DNA from: Dactylis glomerata
Taxonomy: Eukaryota; Streptophyta; Magnoliopsida; Poales; Poaceae
Length of the DNA stretch: 64,000 nt
Reading direction: 5' to 3'
NCBI GenBank assembly: GCA_007115705.1
Contig: QXEO01000431.1
Location: 248,001 to 312,000 of the forward strand
Positions 46,663-57,704 of this stretch are shown piece by piece. Positions within the stretch are counted from its first letter, which is position 1. Each line of letters opens with the position of its first letter. Made by a program: the position numbers and the translations under genes. The notes beneath the pieces are model-generated. The model was given only the letters and a program-made list of their open reading frames with translations, ran no database searches and was not told the DNA's origin.

Positions 46663-47107
46663 TGATACATCTCAAACGTATCTATAATTTTTGATGCTCC
46701 ATGCTTGTTTATGCACCATTTGCTTTGTGTTTTGTTACACTTCGTGGCATTTTTATATGTTTTCCGAAACTAACCTATTGACAAGATGCCACAGTGCCAG
46801 TTCCCTCTTTTCCGCTGTTTTTGTGTTTCAGAAAATTTACACAGGAAATATTATCAGAATTGGACGAAACGAAGCCCAAACCTCCTATTTTTCCCGGACG
46901 CGAGACAAAATCCGAAGGAGAGCCGAAGGGGGGCCAGGGACCAACCACACCAGGGGGTGGTGCCCCCCCTTGGCCGTGCCTGGGGGTGGTGTGGGGCCCC
47001 TGGCCGCCCTCTGACACCACCTCTCCGCCTATATAAAGCCCTCCGAAGCCGAAACCCTAAATCGATCGGTGTTTTTCCAGAAAAGAGTTCCGCAGCTCCG
47101 GTGCCGC
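46663..47107 (+). repeat. D3: LTR fragment of the D family
   Basis: Starts TGATACATCTCAAACGTATC, with TATATAAA near 47027. It is interrupted at 47107 by D4, and its remaining part must lie beyond the window. The 30 bp between the A LTR and D3 (46633-46662) are unassigned. Confidence 0.85.
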
Positions 47108-47811
47108 TGATACCTCTCCAACGTATCTATAATTTTTGATGCTCCATGCTTGTTTTTACACCATTTGCCTACTATTTCGTTACACTTCGTGGCACTTTTA
47201 TGCATTTTCTGGAACTAACCTACTAACAAGTCGCCACAGTGCCAGTTCCCTGTTTTCTGCTGTATTTGTGTTTCAGAAGTGCTACAAAGGAAATATTCAC
47301 AGAATTGGACGAAACAAGTTCCTGGAGTCTTATTTTTCCCGAAAGCTTCCAGAGATCCGAAGAGGAGTTGGAGGGGGCCACGAGGGCCCCACACACCAGG
47401 GCGGCGCGGCCTGGCCCCTGGCCGCGCCCCCTATGTGTGAGGGTGCCTCGGGCCACCTCTGATGATGCCCCTTCGCCTATAAAGACCCCCCGATGGGAAA
47501 AACCTAAGTACCCGATCAATTTTCCAGAAACACATCACGATCCGCCGCCGTCGTCGACCCGAGATCGGGAGGGTCCAGAAGCTCTTCCCGGCACCCTGCC
47601 GGAGAGGGGAATCGCCACCGGAGGTCTTCTTCATCGCCATGCTTGCCTCCAGAGCGATGAGTGAGTAGTCTACCTTGGACTATGGGTCCATAGCAGTAGC
47701 TAGATGGTTGTCTCCTCCACCATGTGCTTCATGTTTAGATCTCATGAGCTGCCCTACATGATTGAGATCACCGTTCTGTAATTCTACATGTTTGGTTTGT
47801 TGGGATCCGAT
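47108..47811 (+). repeat. D4: LTR fragment of the D family, inserted in D3
   Basis: Starts TGATACCTCTCCAACGTATC, matches the D2 LTR up to GTTGGGATCCGAT and is interrupted there by F. TATAAA lies near 47478. CCGAT (47807-47811) is the expected F target duplication. Confidence 0.88.
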
Positions 47812-48553
47812 TGTCGTAGGAATTTAGAGACAGTAGCCATGGGGAGGCTTATCGGAGGGGCTCGACGTTGGTGATGATGGGTCCGGCTCGGGGTTGTGCC
47901 AACAGAGACACCTCGGTTTACCCAGGTTCAGGGCCCTCCCGGTTGGAGGTAAACCCCTACTTCCTGCCTGCTTCGTATTGATTGGATAGTAACGATTACA
48001 GTGCTCCTCGAGCTGTTCGGCTAGAGGAGGAAGAAGAAGATCGGATCTCCCCTATGCTAAGGGTCCAGGCCCCCTTATATAGACGGGGGCCTGGTTACAG
48101 GTTTTGGTAGCGATTCGGCCGGCTGCCGGCTCCTCGGCGGCGGCGTCCTTGGCGTGATCCTCTGACCCTGCTCTGGCAAAGACACTTTATAAAGTGTCTT
48201 TTCCCTGGACCGGCATCTGGAGGGCATATCCCCTCTCCTCTGCCCTGGATCCCGTCGTGGGGAAGGGTCTTTGATATCTCATTGGTTGGACGTGGTCGTG
48301 GCGCTCGTCACTCCTGTCCTGCGCCCCTGCTGATCTTGTCGGGGCCATTCCGCTTTTGGCCAGACAACCGTTGAGAGGCCTTGTCTTCATCGCCCGGCTC
48401 CAGTTCTCCTCGGTGGAGTCGCCAGCCGGCTGCTGGCGCAGCCGGCCCTTCGGGCGGAGCCGGTCTTCTCGTGCTGAAGCCGTGGGGACTCCTGGGACGC
48501 CAGCCGGCATATTGCCCGGCCCGTGGTGCGCCCCCTAAGTCATCCCCACGACA
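47812..48553 (-). repeat. 3' LTR of F
   Basis: 742 bp. On the minus strand it starts TGTCGTGGGGATGACTTAGG and ends CCTACGACA. TATATAA (minus) lies near 48076. It is rich in GCCGGC. Confidence 0.85.
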
Positions 48554-49130
48554 CTAGCCCCCGAAACTGGCGAAGTCTCATGGGCTAGCATGGGGCTTTG
48601 GCGGGTTCTTCTTCTCGTCGAAGTCTTGCTCGCTTTCGTCGAAGTCCCAGGATTTCTGGTCCGGCTTGGTCGCTCTAGTCCTTGAGGACAAGTCTCGCGG
48701 AGTTTCTTCGGCCATCTCGGGACGAACCGGCTCCGGTGGTGGCCCGGCTGGCGACCGCGAGCCGGGGAGCCGCGAGCCGGCGCGCTGCCTCCTGGGAACT
48801 TGCGCCGCTTCAGGTCCTGTTCCCACGCAGCGGCCGGCGCAGCGCGCCAGTGACCAGTCTAGTCATTTTGACTTCGGAATCCACTCCGCCATAACTTCTC
48901 GAGTCATCATGCGAGGTGGGCCGGCATATGTCAGCAACGCGTCCCATCAACCCCTCCCACGATCCGTTGCGGCAACTGCCGCGGTGGCGCACGATGTGGA
49001 AGTTGGTTACTGAAACGTCGGGGGTTACCCTTTCGCCGCTCTTCTTTAAATACCGAGCGTGCTCGTTGCCCAGGGCGTCTCCCACTTCTCCTTCGCGCTC
49101 GAGCCTTCTCTTCTTGAACTCGGCCCGACC
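48554..49130 (+). promoter_or_regulatory. Promoter and leader of the F B3 gene
   Basis: TTTAAATA at 49045-49052 lies about 80 bases before the ATG, followed by a pyrimidine-rich leader (CTTCTCCTTCG, CTTCTCTTCTTG). The rest is GC-rich with no other frame that I can support. Confidence 0.6.
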
Positions 49131-49904
49131 ATGTCGTCCCCTAGCCACTCCTCTGCCAGCGGCGACAAGGTCCCGGAGACGGCGCGCTCCGCACCCCGAG
49201 GACGCGGTCGCCCGAAAGGAAGCCGCAACAAGAGCACCCTAGAGGCCCTCGCGGCGTAAACCGCCGCTGCCGCCTCTTCCTCCGTTACGCCCCAGGCGAC
49301 CGAAGCTCCCAGCGACGCGGGCATCCTGGAGAAGCGGAAGCCCGGCCGCCCGAAGGGGAGCGGGAAGAAGACTGCCCTCACGGCGGTCGCTGCTCCTTCT
49401 TCGTCCCGCCGCCGCGGGCGGCCACCGGGCAGCAAAAACAAGAAAGCCCCCCGCCGTCTTCAGGGTCGACGCCACTCCCGCGGGGCCCCGCACAACGGCT
49501 CCTCCTCCGCTAGGCCCCTCGCGCCCTGGCTGGAGAAGCCGGCGCTCCAGCCGCCGGAGTACATCTCGGCGCAGGGATGGTCCACCTGCATCATCCCTGT
49601 GCTTGCTGGTGCGCGGGATCGTCTCCGCCTCCCGACCCAGTTCACCAGCTCGATGGAGGACCAGGAGATGGCTTGCGCCAAACTGCGGGAGTGCAGCGGC
49701 GGCCAGCCCACGTACCGTGTCGAGGTCTACTATGACGGCCAGGGGGTGTGCTACTTTCGCGACGGGTGGTCGAAGTTCTTCATCGACTACGGCGTGCACG
49801 AGGGTTGGTTTATCCTTCTCACCCACCAAGATGAGACGGACGACTTCACCATCTGCCTCTTCGACGGCACCCTCTCCGCCCATGCCTTCGCCGCTCAGCC
49901 GTGA
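49131..49904 (+). pseudogene. AT-hook plus B3-domain protein gene of F, one in-frame stop
   Basis: 258 codons in one frame from the ATG at 49131, with a single TAA at 49257-49259 (codon 43). Three AT-hook motifs, which bind the minor groove of AT-rich DNA, lie at residues ~24-34 (GRGRPKGSRNK), 73-81 (GRPKGSGKK) and 95-106 (RRGRPPGSKNKK). Residues ~145-252 have the pattern of the plant-specific B3 DNA-binding fold: YISAQGW, RLRLPTQF, YYDGQGVCYFRDGWSKFF, GWFILL, FTICLFDG. The likely role is a DNA-binding regulator, in the nucleus. It lies antisense to the element beyond the 3' LTR, as the B and C genes do. The TAA could be a recent CAA change or could restrict translation to the second part. 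B3 is called from pattern, not a search. Confidence 0.75.
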
Positions 49905-50574
49905 GGGGTAGGCCTTGTCGACTTCCGACGCGGACTTCTCCGGGGCAAAGTCCATACGGCGCTCGCGCCGGGCCGAGGAAGGCGAGCCTCCCCGGGCTGG
50001 GAATGCTTGGGGCTCTTAGTGTAGCGATTTAGCAAGCTTTTGTAGTCCCCAAACTTCCGCTTAATGAAAACTTGTCTTTCCTTGTTTGCTTTGTGTTTTT
50101 TCCATCGCGCAAATGTCTTTTGCTTGACACCATTGCAATGCGATGATCCTTCCCTTAATGAAACCGCTGTTCACGCAAATCCGTAGATAGGGACTACGAT
50201 AGTCACTACCCTGCGCAGATGCTTTAGGCGGGCTCTTCCGGCTTCAACGTGGAGGGTACGGTGCTTCTGCTTGCCGGCTCCGGGGGGAACGGACCAGTCC
50301 TGGCTCCGTGGAGTTGGAGCGGACTCTGAGTCTTGTACCGGCTCGGGCGAGATCGAAGCCGGCACGTTTCTCCTCCCATGCCTTCGCACGTCCCGAGCCA
50401 TGATTGGAGTAGCCTTCCCAGTTTCCGGCTCTAGCCGTTGCTTTGCGCATGTTAAGTTTCGATTTTGTTGCTCGTCTGCTGATCGTGTCGCAGCGCCAGC
50501 TGAACGGACAGCCGGCGAGGTACTGGAGCCGGCCTGCTTCTGAGGGCCAATTCCCTTTCCCCCTAGCCCCCGAG
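49905..50574 (+). other. 3' region of the F B3 gene
   Basis: No further frame is supported. AATGAAA near 50063 could serve polyadenylation. The last bases (CTAGCCCCCGAG) directly precede the C LTR. Confidence 0.5.
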
Positions 50575-51510
50575 TGTCGTCGTGGTGAAACAACATATGC
50601 CATAGGATGGCTTAAATGGGGGCCGAACTAGATGCTGGAGGATTCGGGAGAGGGGAACGAGCTAAAAAGCACGACAGAAAGAGGCACTGATCTACCCAGG
50701 TTCGGGGCTCTCGTAAGGAGATAACACCCCTACTCCTGCTCTACTGATTGTATATTTGGGTCGATGTAGTACACAACAATGGTGCTTCCAAGCTCCCTGC
50801 TAGAGAAGGAAGATGAACTGCTAAGTGTAGGAACACAGAGTGACCAACCAACCTTCAACCCTTGGCTAGAACTCCCTGTGCCACCTTATATAGTGGTGGC
50901 CAGGGTTACAACGGTCATAGAAGACCAGGAGACACCAACTACACTCCAAACAGGACTTGCTGTCGAGGGCAGACGCCCACGACTTTCTCCCTGATTGCTC
51001 TCGATGGGACGCCATATCCCTGTACCTTGTACCTCTTGAACTGTGGCCTTACCTCTGTGCGGTAAGCTCGTAGTTGTGCACAGTGAGGGTAGGTAACCTC
51101 CACTGTGCACCCTGCCATCTTACTCTGCTACCATGCTTGGATGTTTTCTTCCTTGATTGTAGGGATGTGACACCTTGGTTGACTTAAGTATCCCGGATAT
51201 GACCGTTGGCCATACCCAGGACATATATGCCGGACCAACGACCTACGAGGGTCGGGTAATCCGGCCTCCCCTGCTCCTGCACAACACACCAAATGGTTAG
51301 GCCGACATATCTAAGTATATGCCGGCACACATATACCAGTATTCCGGCTATACCGGCATATCCAAGTATTAGCCGGGATACACACATATGCCGGCCTGGC
51401 CGATGCTCTCATATTCCGGCCAGGCCCTTTCTTGATAACTCGGCACAAGTCAACCATAGACTTTGTGTCTTTCTAGTCTCTTGACCCTACCGGGGGTCAT
51501 CCCCCCGACA
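50575..51510 (-). repeat. 3' LTR of C
   Basis: 936 bp. On the minus strand it starts TGTCGGGGGGATGACCCCCG, as B does. CTATATAAGG (minus) near 50885 is the TATA box. Several CCGGCATAT-type motifs lie at 51219-51410. The polypurine tract (AGCTTCGGGGACTAG, minus) adjoins at 51511. Confidence 0.93.
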
Positions 51511-52520
51511 CTAGTCCCCGAAGCTGCCGAGGTTCCCCAGTCATAACTGTGGAGCCTCGACAGGTTCAACATACCTTTCTTCATTATGTCCCGGTGATCA
51601 GATTATATCCCGGCCTCTTTTCCTGTTCCAAAACTTATTCCGGCCGGTCCCGAGGGTATTCCGGACGGAACATATTCATCGGGCAGTTAATCCGACATAT
51701 AGACGAGTCTTCCTCGAGAAGCCATGCCTGACAGCTTTGCATCGAAACTTGTAACTGCCCTGCCACCTCGAACGGTCACCCACGACGTGACGGTTCACTG
51801 TGCAGTTACTCCTCGCCATCATTGCGTCATGGCACGGTTACCGGAACCGCCGCCCCACTCCGTGCCGCCACGTGGCGACTCTCTGCAGGAACGGTCGGGG
51901 GAGTGGAACACTACCCACGATCCCCACGACCCTGCCTCTTCGGTATAAATATGGGGTGGGGGTAAACTTCTCTTTTTACCCCCCACCATCGTCTTCCTCG
52001 CCTGCTCCTTTGCCTCCTGCGCTCCGCCGCCGGTCCGAAGAACAGCATCTCCGCCGCAGCCGTCCTGCTCCCCGCCGATGCCGACGCTCGACGGCGCCCT
52101 GCATCTCCGTCGACGACGCCGCCGCTGCCGCACCGTTCCTCCGCGACATTGCAGGGAGATTGAAACTCTTCCTGCACGCTCGCCGCCGCTCCATCGTCGC
52201 CGGCCAAGCTCCGGTGAGACCTCCCTCTGTTCTTCCTCTTTGATGCTTCTTCATAGCTTCTCATTGGTAGCCATATCCGCATAGATCTAGTGCAGTTCCT
52301 CTCTGGATTCGACTAGCATTGCTAACAGCGCTCACAGGTGTTCTTCCTTAGAATTTTTACCCTTATTTGTTTCCTGTTTTAACTGGCTCGGTAGATCTTT
52401 GATTTCTGCTAACCTTGGGGAGAGTGGTATGCCGGAGAGACTAACCTCCCTCTTTTCTCCGGCCTTGATAGGAATAACATCACGGGACTCCGGCTCTCAC
52501 GCCTTATCCCGGCCACTAAG
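51511..52520 (+). promoter_or_regulatory. Promoter, leader and probable 5'UTR intron of the C accessory gene
   Basis: TATAAATA at 51944-51951 is followed by a CT-rich start region (CTTCTCTTTTTACCCCCC) and a GC-rich leader. A donor-like CTCCG/GTGAGACC lies near 52214 and an acceptor TTGATAG/GAATAAC at 52471, about 50 bases before the ATG. The B copy has matching elements. This suggests its own polymerase II promoter, independent of the LTR. Confidence 0.7.
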
Positions 52521-55500
52521 ATGGCATCTTCAAGCATGACGGGTACCTCGGCCTCTGAGGAAGATACCTCGGCCCGAGCTCAAGGACGCTCCGGCTGGGA
52601 GGGGTCGGAGGTTACTCCGGCCGAGATATCCTGGGTCACCTCCACCAGGAGAGTCCCGGAGGGCGTAGCATGCCGGCTACCAGCAGGAGAAACTGTGCCG
52701 GCACCTGAACCTGGCGAACGCGTCGTCTTCATCGCCCACTTCGAGCGTGGCTTCGGCCTGCCGGCATCGGACTTCTTCCGGGACTTCCTCAACACCTACG
52801 ACCTACAACCTCATCATATCCCGGCCAATGCCGTGATGATCCTCTCCGCCTTCGCTGCTTTTTGCGAGGGCTATGCCGGCATAGAGGCCCTTACTCAAGG
52901 CTGGGCGAAATACTTCCAACTGCGGAAGCAAGTCGTCCAAGAGCCGCCCCGGAGCAAGGACGACCCGCCGGAGACGGCCCAGGAAAAGAAGGACCGCCCC
53001 ATGACCCTCTGCGGCGCGGCCACCATCATGTCCCGAAAGGGCTCGGACTTCCCCAAGGTGGAACTCCTGGAATCTTGCAAGAAGTGGCAGAAAAGCTTCT
53101 TCTACGTCAAGAACACCACCGACGAGGATCTGCTCAACCTGCCGCCATTTGTGGACGAGCCACCCTTGGCTATGACGAACTGGACCTACAACCCGAAGAA
53201 CTCGGTGATGCCGGTGAATGCGCTTCACCGGGTTAAGGGCGAGCTCCTGGATGCCGGTCTTACTCCTCAAGACCTGGTGGCCTGCTATATAAGCCGGCGC
53301 GTCTCCCCTCTGCAGCGCCGGTCGCACAAGATCTGCCAGATGAGCGGGCCAATGGACCCCACCCGGCACTCCACACACGAGCTGACTCCGGCCGACATTC
53401 TACGCCGGATTAAGGATGTCTGCAAGTCCTCTCAGGCCACTTTTGCCTGGGGGCTAGAACCATACAGCCGGGATAGGCCCGCCCCAACGGTAAACCATCT
53501 TATCCGATACATAAAGTCCATGTCCGGCACATAGATACTTAAGCCGACACATGTCTATTTGCCGACACATATCATATTGATCCAACATACCTCTTCCACC
53601 GGCATATTTCCTTGTCTGAATACTTGACTTTGCTGTTTATACAGAAATTCAGCTTCCAAACCATGGAGAACTCCCGGATCAAGATCGCGGCGGACCGCAC
53701 TGTTGCGGATGTTGAAGATCCGGATCATTGGGATAAGCTTCCCAGGAGCACCCGTGCTGCAGCTGCCATGGGTAAGGGCTCTTCATCCCGGCATTATACT
53801 CAAGACCGGAGTGAGATTGATTCAGACGAGGAGATCCTGCTGTACTATGACCCGATGCCACTTGCGTATGCCTTTCCAGAAACACCTATTGCTTACGAGT
53901 TTGCAATGCCGTCCTCAGCTATCCCGGACGATATGGTTATCGACGCCGCCCCTCTGAACCAGGGACCTCCTTCTACCGGCGGACGTGCCGGCCGGAAGCG
54001 AGGGGTGAAGCCCCAGTCCGACACACCTCAGAAGTCGAAGAGGCAGAAGGTCTGCGTGCCCATACCGAAGAAACAGAGGCCTGTTGCCTCGGGGTAAGTT
54101 TCCTTTTCTTTGCATTTCCTCCGACATATCTCTTGCTTGTATTACTGACTTGGTGTTTTCTCTCTTTCAGAGCTCCTCTTGCGCCGGAACAAGCTTCTGG
54201 CTTGAGTGGCGACCCGAAGGTTACCAAGCCCGCTGCCCCTGCTACTTCCGACATTCCCTCTGCCAGTCACACGACCTCCCCGACGCCGGCATCTTCGCCT
54301 GCGCCTGAGAAGACCACCTCCTCGGCGAAGGACGTTCCTCCGCCGGAACAAGATATCTCTGCCCCCGACGTCCACATGGACTCGGGGGCTCAACAGGAAA
54401 CCTCGGCTCCTGATGTCCACATGGACACAGGAGCCCACCAAGAAGCAGCAGACTCCGGCGCGCCCACCAGCGACGCCGGCACAACTGAAGACGCCGGAGC
54501 AGACATCAAGGGTAAAGGCCCTTTAGTGCCGGAAGTCCGGACTATTCCGGATCCTGCCTCTGCTGGCCAAGATGCACCGGCCGCACCGGAACAGCCCGTG
54601 CCCAAAACTCCTTCTGCTGAAACGACTCCTGCACCGACCAAGACCACGGCGCCGGCCAAGACCTCTGCCCCGGCCAAGTCCGGCACATTGAAGATCCAGC
54701 CGACCAAGTCCGGCACTCCATCCGCCGCCACTGCTCCTCCTAAGCCAACGCCTCGGACCAGCTCTGCTCTGGCCCTGCATCTTGGCAGGGCAGCAGCCCG
54801 GCCTGGCTACCGGCGCAACTTCTTTGACACGCCAGAACTTGAGGGCATCGTCCCCCTGGTGACAAAGAGTGACCAAAGCCTCGGGTCTCTCAAGGAGCAT
54901 TGCACCAAGTGGAACGACGCCGGCAGCATGGACACCGCGGACTCCAGCAGCAAGAAGAAGGCCGAAGCCGCGGCTACTGGCAGCCCAGCAGATATCCTGC
55001 CCGCGAAGCCCCTACCGATCGCCTGCGAGCTCCTCAGCCTCCAGCAGAGACTTCACCGATTGGCCGATGCCACCAACGTAAGTCCTTTCTACCTATACAC
55101 ATATCCCCAGTCCCCGAAAATGTCGGCTGTCCGGGATACGGACATCCGGGATTTTCTCATAGTCTTTTAGCTAGCTTCTTTTGAATTAACTGCCGACATA
55201 TGAGCTCGATTCGAGCTTCAAATCCTAGTCACCGAGAGCCGGGATAGGTGCGCAGCACCTGTGCCGGGTCTTCAGCCATTTCCCATCTCAATTATCTTTC
55301 AAATCCTCTTGACCGAGATATAAGCTCGTTTCGAGCTTCAAATCCTAGTCACCGAGGGCCGGGATAGGTGCGCAGCACCTGTGCCGGGTCTTCAGCCATT
55401 TCCCATCTCAATTATCTTTCAAATCCTCTTGACCGAGATATAAGCTCGTTTCGAGCTTCAAATCCTAGTCACCGAGGGCCGGGATAGGTGCGCAGCACCT

Positions 55501-57053
55501 GTGCCGGGTCTTCAGTAGAATGATCACTTGATAGAATTTTCAACTTAATTTCCATGCCGAATTTCTCTGCTGATATTTTGAATCCGGGCACTTTTGCAGC
55601 GCATGAACAACACCCAGGCCGACCTGTATCATGACTTGGTATGCGAGCATCGGAAGTTATCCGACGAGCATAGCAAGCTTCAGCTGGAGCTGTCCCAGAA
55701 AGGTAATTTCAGCCGACATACCTTGCCCTTCTCAATAGACCTCTGGCCGGCACATCTTAATATGCCGACACCTAATCTTTGTCTGACATTTGGCAGCTGG
55801 TGCCGAAGCACAAGTCACCGAGCTTGTCAAGAGAGTGAAGGAGCTTACTGGTATGCCGGATCCTCTTAACCTTGAACTAATCCTTCTGTACTTCAAATCC
55901 TTTAATCTTTTCACTGTTTTCTTTCTTCAAATCCTTGTTTTGACTTCAAATCTTTTCAGACGAGAAAGCTGCACTGGAGGCACGCCACCAGGACTGTGTG
56001 TCCTCAGTGGATGTAGCCAAGCAACTGGACGACCGGGATGCCGGTCACAAGGCCGAGGTTGAGCAGCTGAAGGGCCGGATCACCGAGCTTCTGGACGAAA
56101 AGGAACAGAGGGAGGGCCTACTGAAGAAAATCCAGTCCCTGCTTGTCATCTCCGAGACTGATGCCTCCAACGCCCACGCTGAACTGGATAGCCTGAAGGA
56201 GCAGGCCACCAAATGGGAGGTTACAGTTGCACAGCTGAATGCCGACCTTGCCAGTAAGCTTCAAATCCTTTCCCTTTATCCTTCCCGACATAGTGTAATT
56301 CTCTCCGGCATATTCTCCTTTTGCTAACATTGTTTCTATTCCTCAGACATGTTTCCCGCTTCCGTCAAAGACGTTGAGAGGGCTTTGCAGTTGGATCGAG
56401 AAAACCGGGGTGTTCCGGTTGACTCGCCCAACTGGGACATGTCGGAGCAGCTGTTGGCTCTGCAGTCCCGGAAGAACGCCATGTCGCTCTACACTGAAGA
56501 ACTCTTCTATGGCGCCCAGGAGGCATTCTCTGCCCTCTGGCCGGGACAAAGGACTCCCACTGATCCCGTCGACCTCGGCAACGATCTGCAGCTGGCCAAG
56601 GTTCGCCTCCGGGAGTGGCGAGATTCTGGCGCGAGGGTTGGAGCTGACGAAGCTCTCACCTACTTCTTGTCCTGGTATGAAAAGGCTGACTTGGAGACTT
56701 TGCGCACTATGCGCGAAGGATCCATCTGGACCACGGATCCGGAACACATCCGGCGCCGGCGAGAGTTGGCCCACAGCTATGTGGACTATGCCGACACCGA
56801 CGCCTTCGTTCGGGATATCCGCGAGCCGGAGAAGAAGGACGATGCCGGGACATCCGCCGCTGCTGAGGGCTCCGACTCTAGCCAGGATGGAGATGAAGCT
56901 GAAGAGGCCGACACTGATGTCCCGGAACAGGCATCTGCCCCGGGCGGAGGTGATGGCTCCATTCCATCTGCTGGGTCCGGCACTCCTGAAGCCGACATCT
57001 CCACCGCCACTGCTCCACCAGCCGGCGCCTCTGCTTCTGCCCCTGGTCCTTGA
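52521..57053 (+). CDS. Intact seven-exon antisense accessory gene of C (1160 aa)
   Basis: Exons 52521-53489, 53645-54093, 54171-55077, 55600-55702, 55797-55850, 55960-56253 and 56347-57053 all have GT-AG borders and sum to 3483 bases, one open frame of 1160 codons plus a stop. Residues 1-~323 (exon 1) form a globular part resembling PF04195 putative gypsy-type transposon proteins (FFRDFLNTYDLQPHHIPANA, KKWQKSFFYVKN, SRRVSPLQRRSHKICQM). Basic clusters near 436-473 (GRKRGVKPQ, KSKRQK) suggest nuclear entry. Residues ~474-700 are P/A/T-rich. Exons 4-6 (776-926) are coiled coil. Exon 7 holds a helical segment and an acidic tail. The gene converges on pol. Antisense genes in the long 3' region are known in other grass gypsy elements such as Grande, but their function is unsettled. 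No enzyme motif is seen. Confidence 0.88.
55201..55515 (+). repeat. 120-bp tandem repeat in intron 3 of the C accessory gene, ~2.6 copies
   Basis: Units starting at about 55201, 55321 and 55441 have an exact 120-bp period. Units two and three are identical where they overlap. Each carries AGGTGCGCAGCACCT, a 6-bp-stem hairpin. B has the same repeat with fewer copies. Confidence 0.92.
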
Positions 57054-57704
57054 CTTTGCAGCACAAACACTTTAAGTTTTATCAGATCCCCGGTATGCCG
57101 GGTGCAGATGTAATATACACGTTTAACTTCCTTTGGTTTGCTTCCTGAACAAGTTTTATCTTGGTTTGCTTGTTACTAATGCCGGATCATCTTTTGGCTA
57201 AGTCACCGAGTTGTTTTCCTGTTTCCTCAATTTCACAACCTTGGCTGCTTGTCTACCTCAATTGGCTTTCGACGTATGAGTCTCAAGGTTGCTTCCTCGA
57301 ACATACAGTACTTTAACTTTGAGACTTAGACTTCAAATCATCCGACACTTTAAATTTTAACTTTAGCTTTAACGAAAATGTCGGTTCGCTTGCTTTGTAT
57401 TTCCTTAGCCGTTTTCCATGTGTAGACAATCTCCGGCATCTACTCTTGCTAGCCATGAAGCCGGGTTTCGGACAGCAGCTGAGTCGAAGAGTGGCCTTTG
57501 GTGCCGACACATTACTAGGCCGACATAGGAAACATTCAAATAAAGCCAGCCGGCATATAACAAAAAACTGTAAATAAACAACCAATATACCTCGGAGCTA
57601 GTTACCCGGCTTCTTCGGGATGCCGGCATTTCATTCATTAGTCTTGTGCCGGCACAACACGCCAGCATACAAAGGAAAATATGGAAATACATACATTGTG
57701 TTGC
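57054..57704. other. Spacer between convergent C genes
   Basis: No gene. It holds the 3' ends of the accessory gene and pol, with several CCGGCATAT or CCGACATAT-type motifs (57500-57670). Transcripts of both strands would overlap here. Confidence 0.6.

Larger units (their letters stand above)
47812..50574 (-). mobile_element. F: gypsy-type element, 3' end, with antisense B3 gene
   Basis: Minus strand. The 3' LTR (47812-48553) and polypurine tract (TTTCGGGGGCTAG before the LTR) are followed on the right by an accessory gene on the plus strand, then cut by C at 50574. Gag and pol would lie beyond C, outside the window, so the gypsy assignment rests on the LTR and on the layout shared with B and C. 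Confidence 0.75.

Noticed and set aside
55201..55515. Regular repeats that could suggest a CRISPR-like array
   Set aside because: Units are directly adjacent at 120 bp with no unique spacers, in a plant retrotransposon intron.
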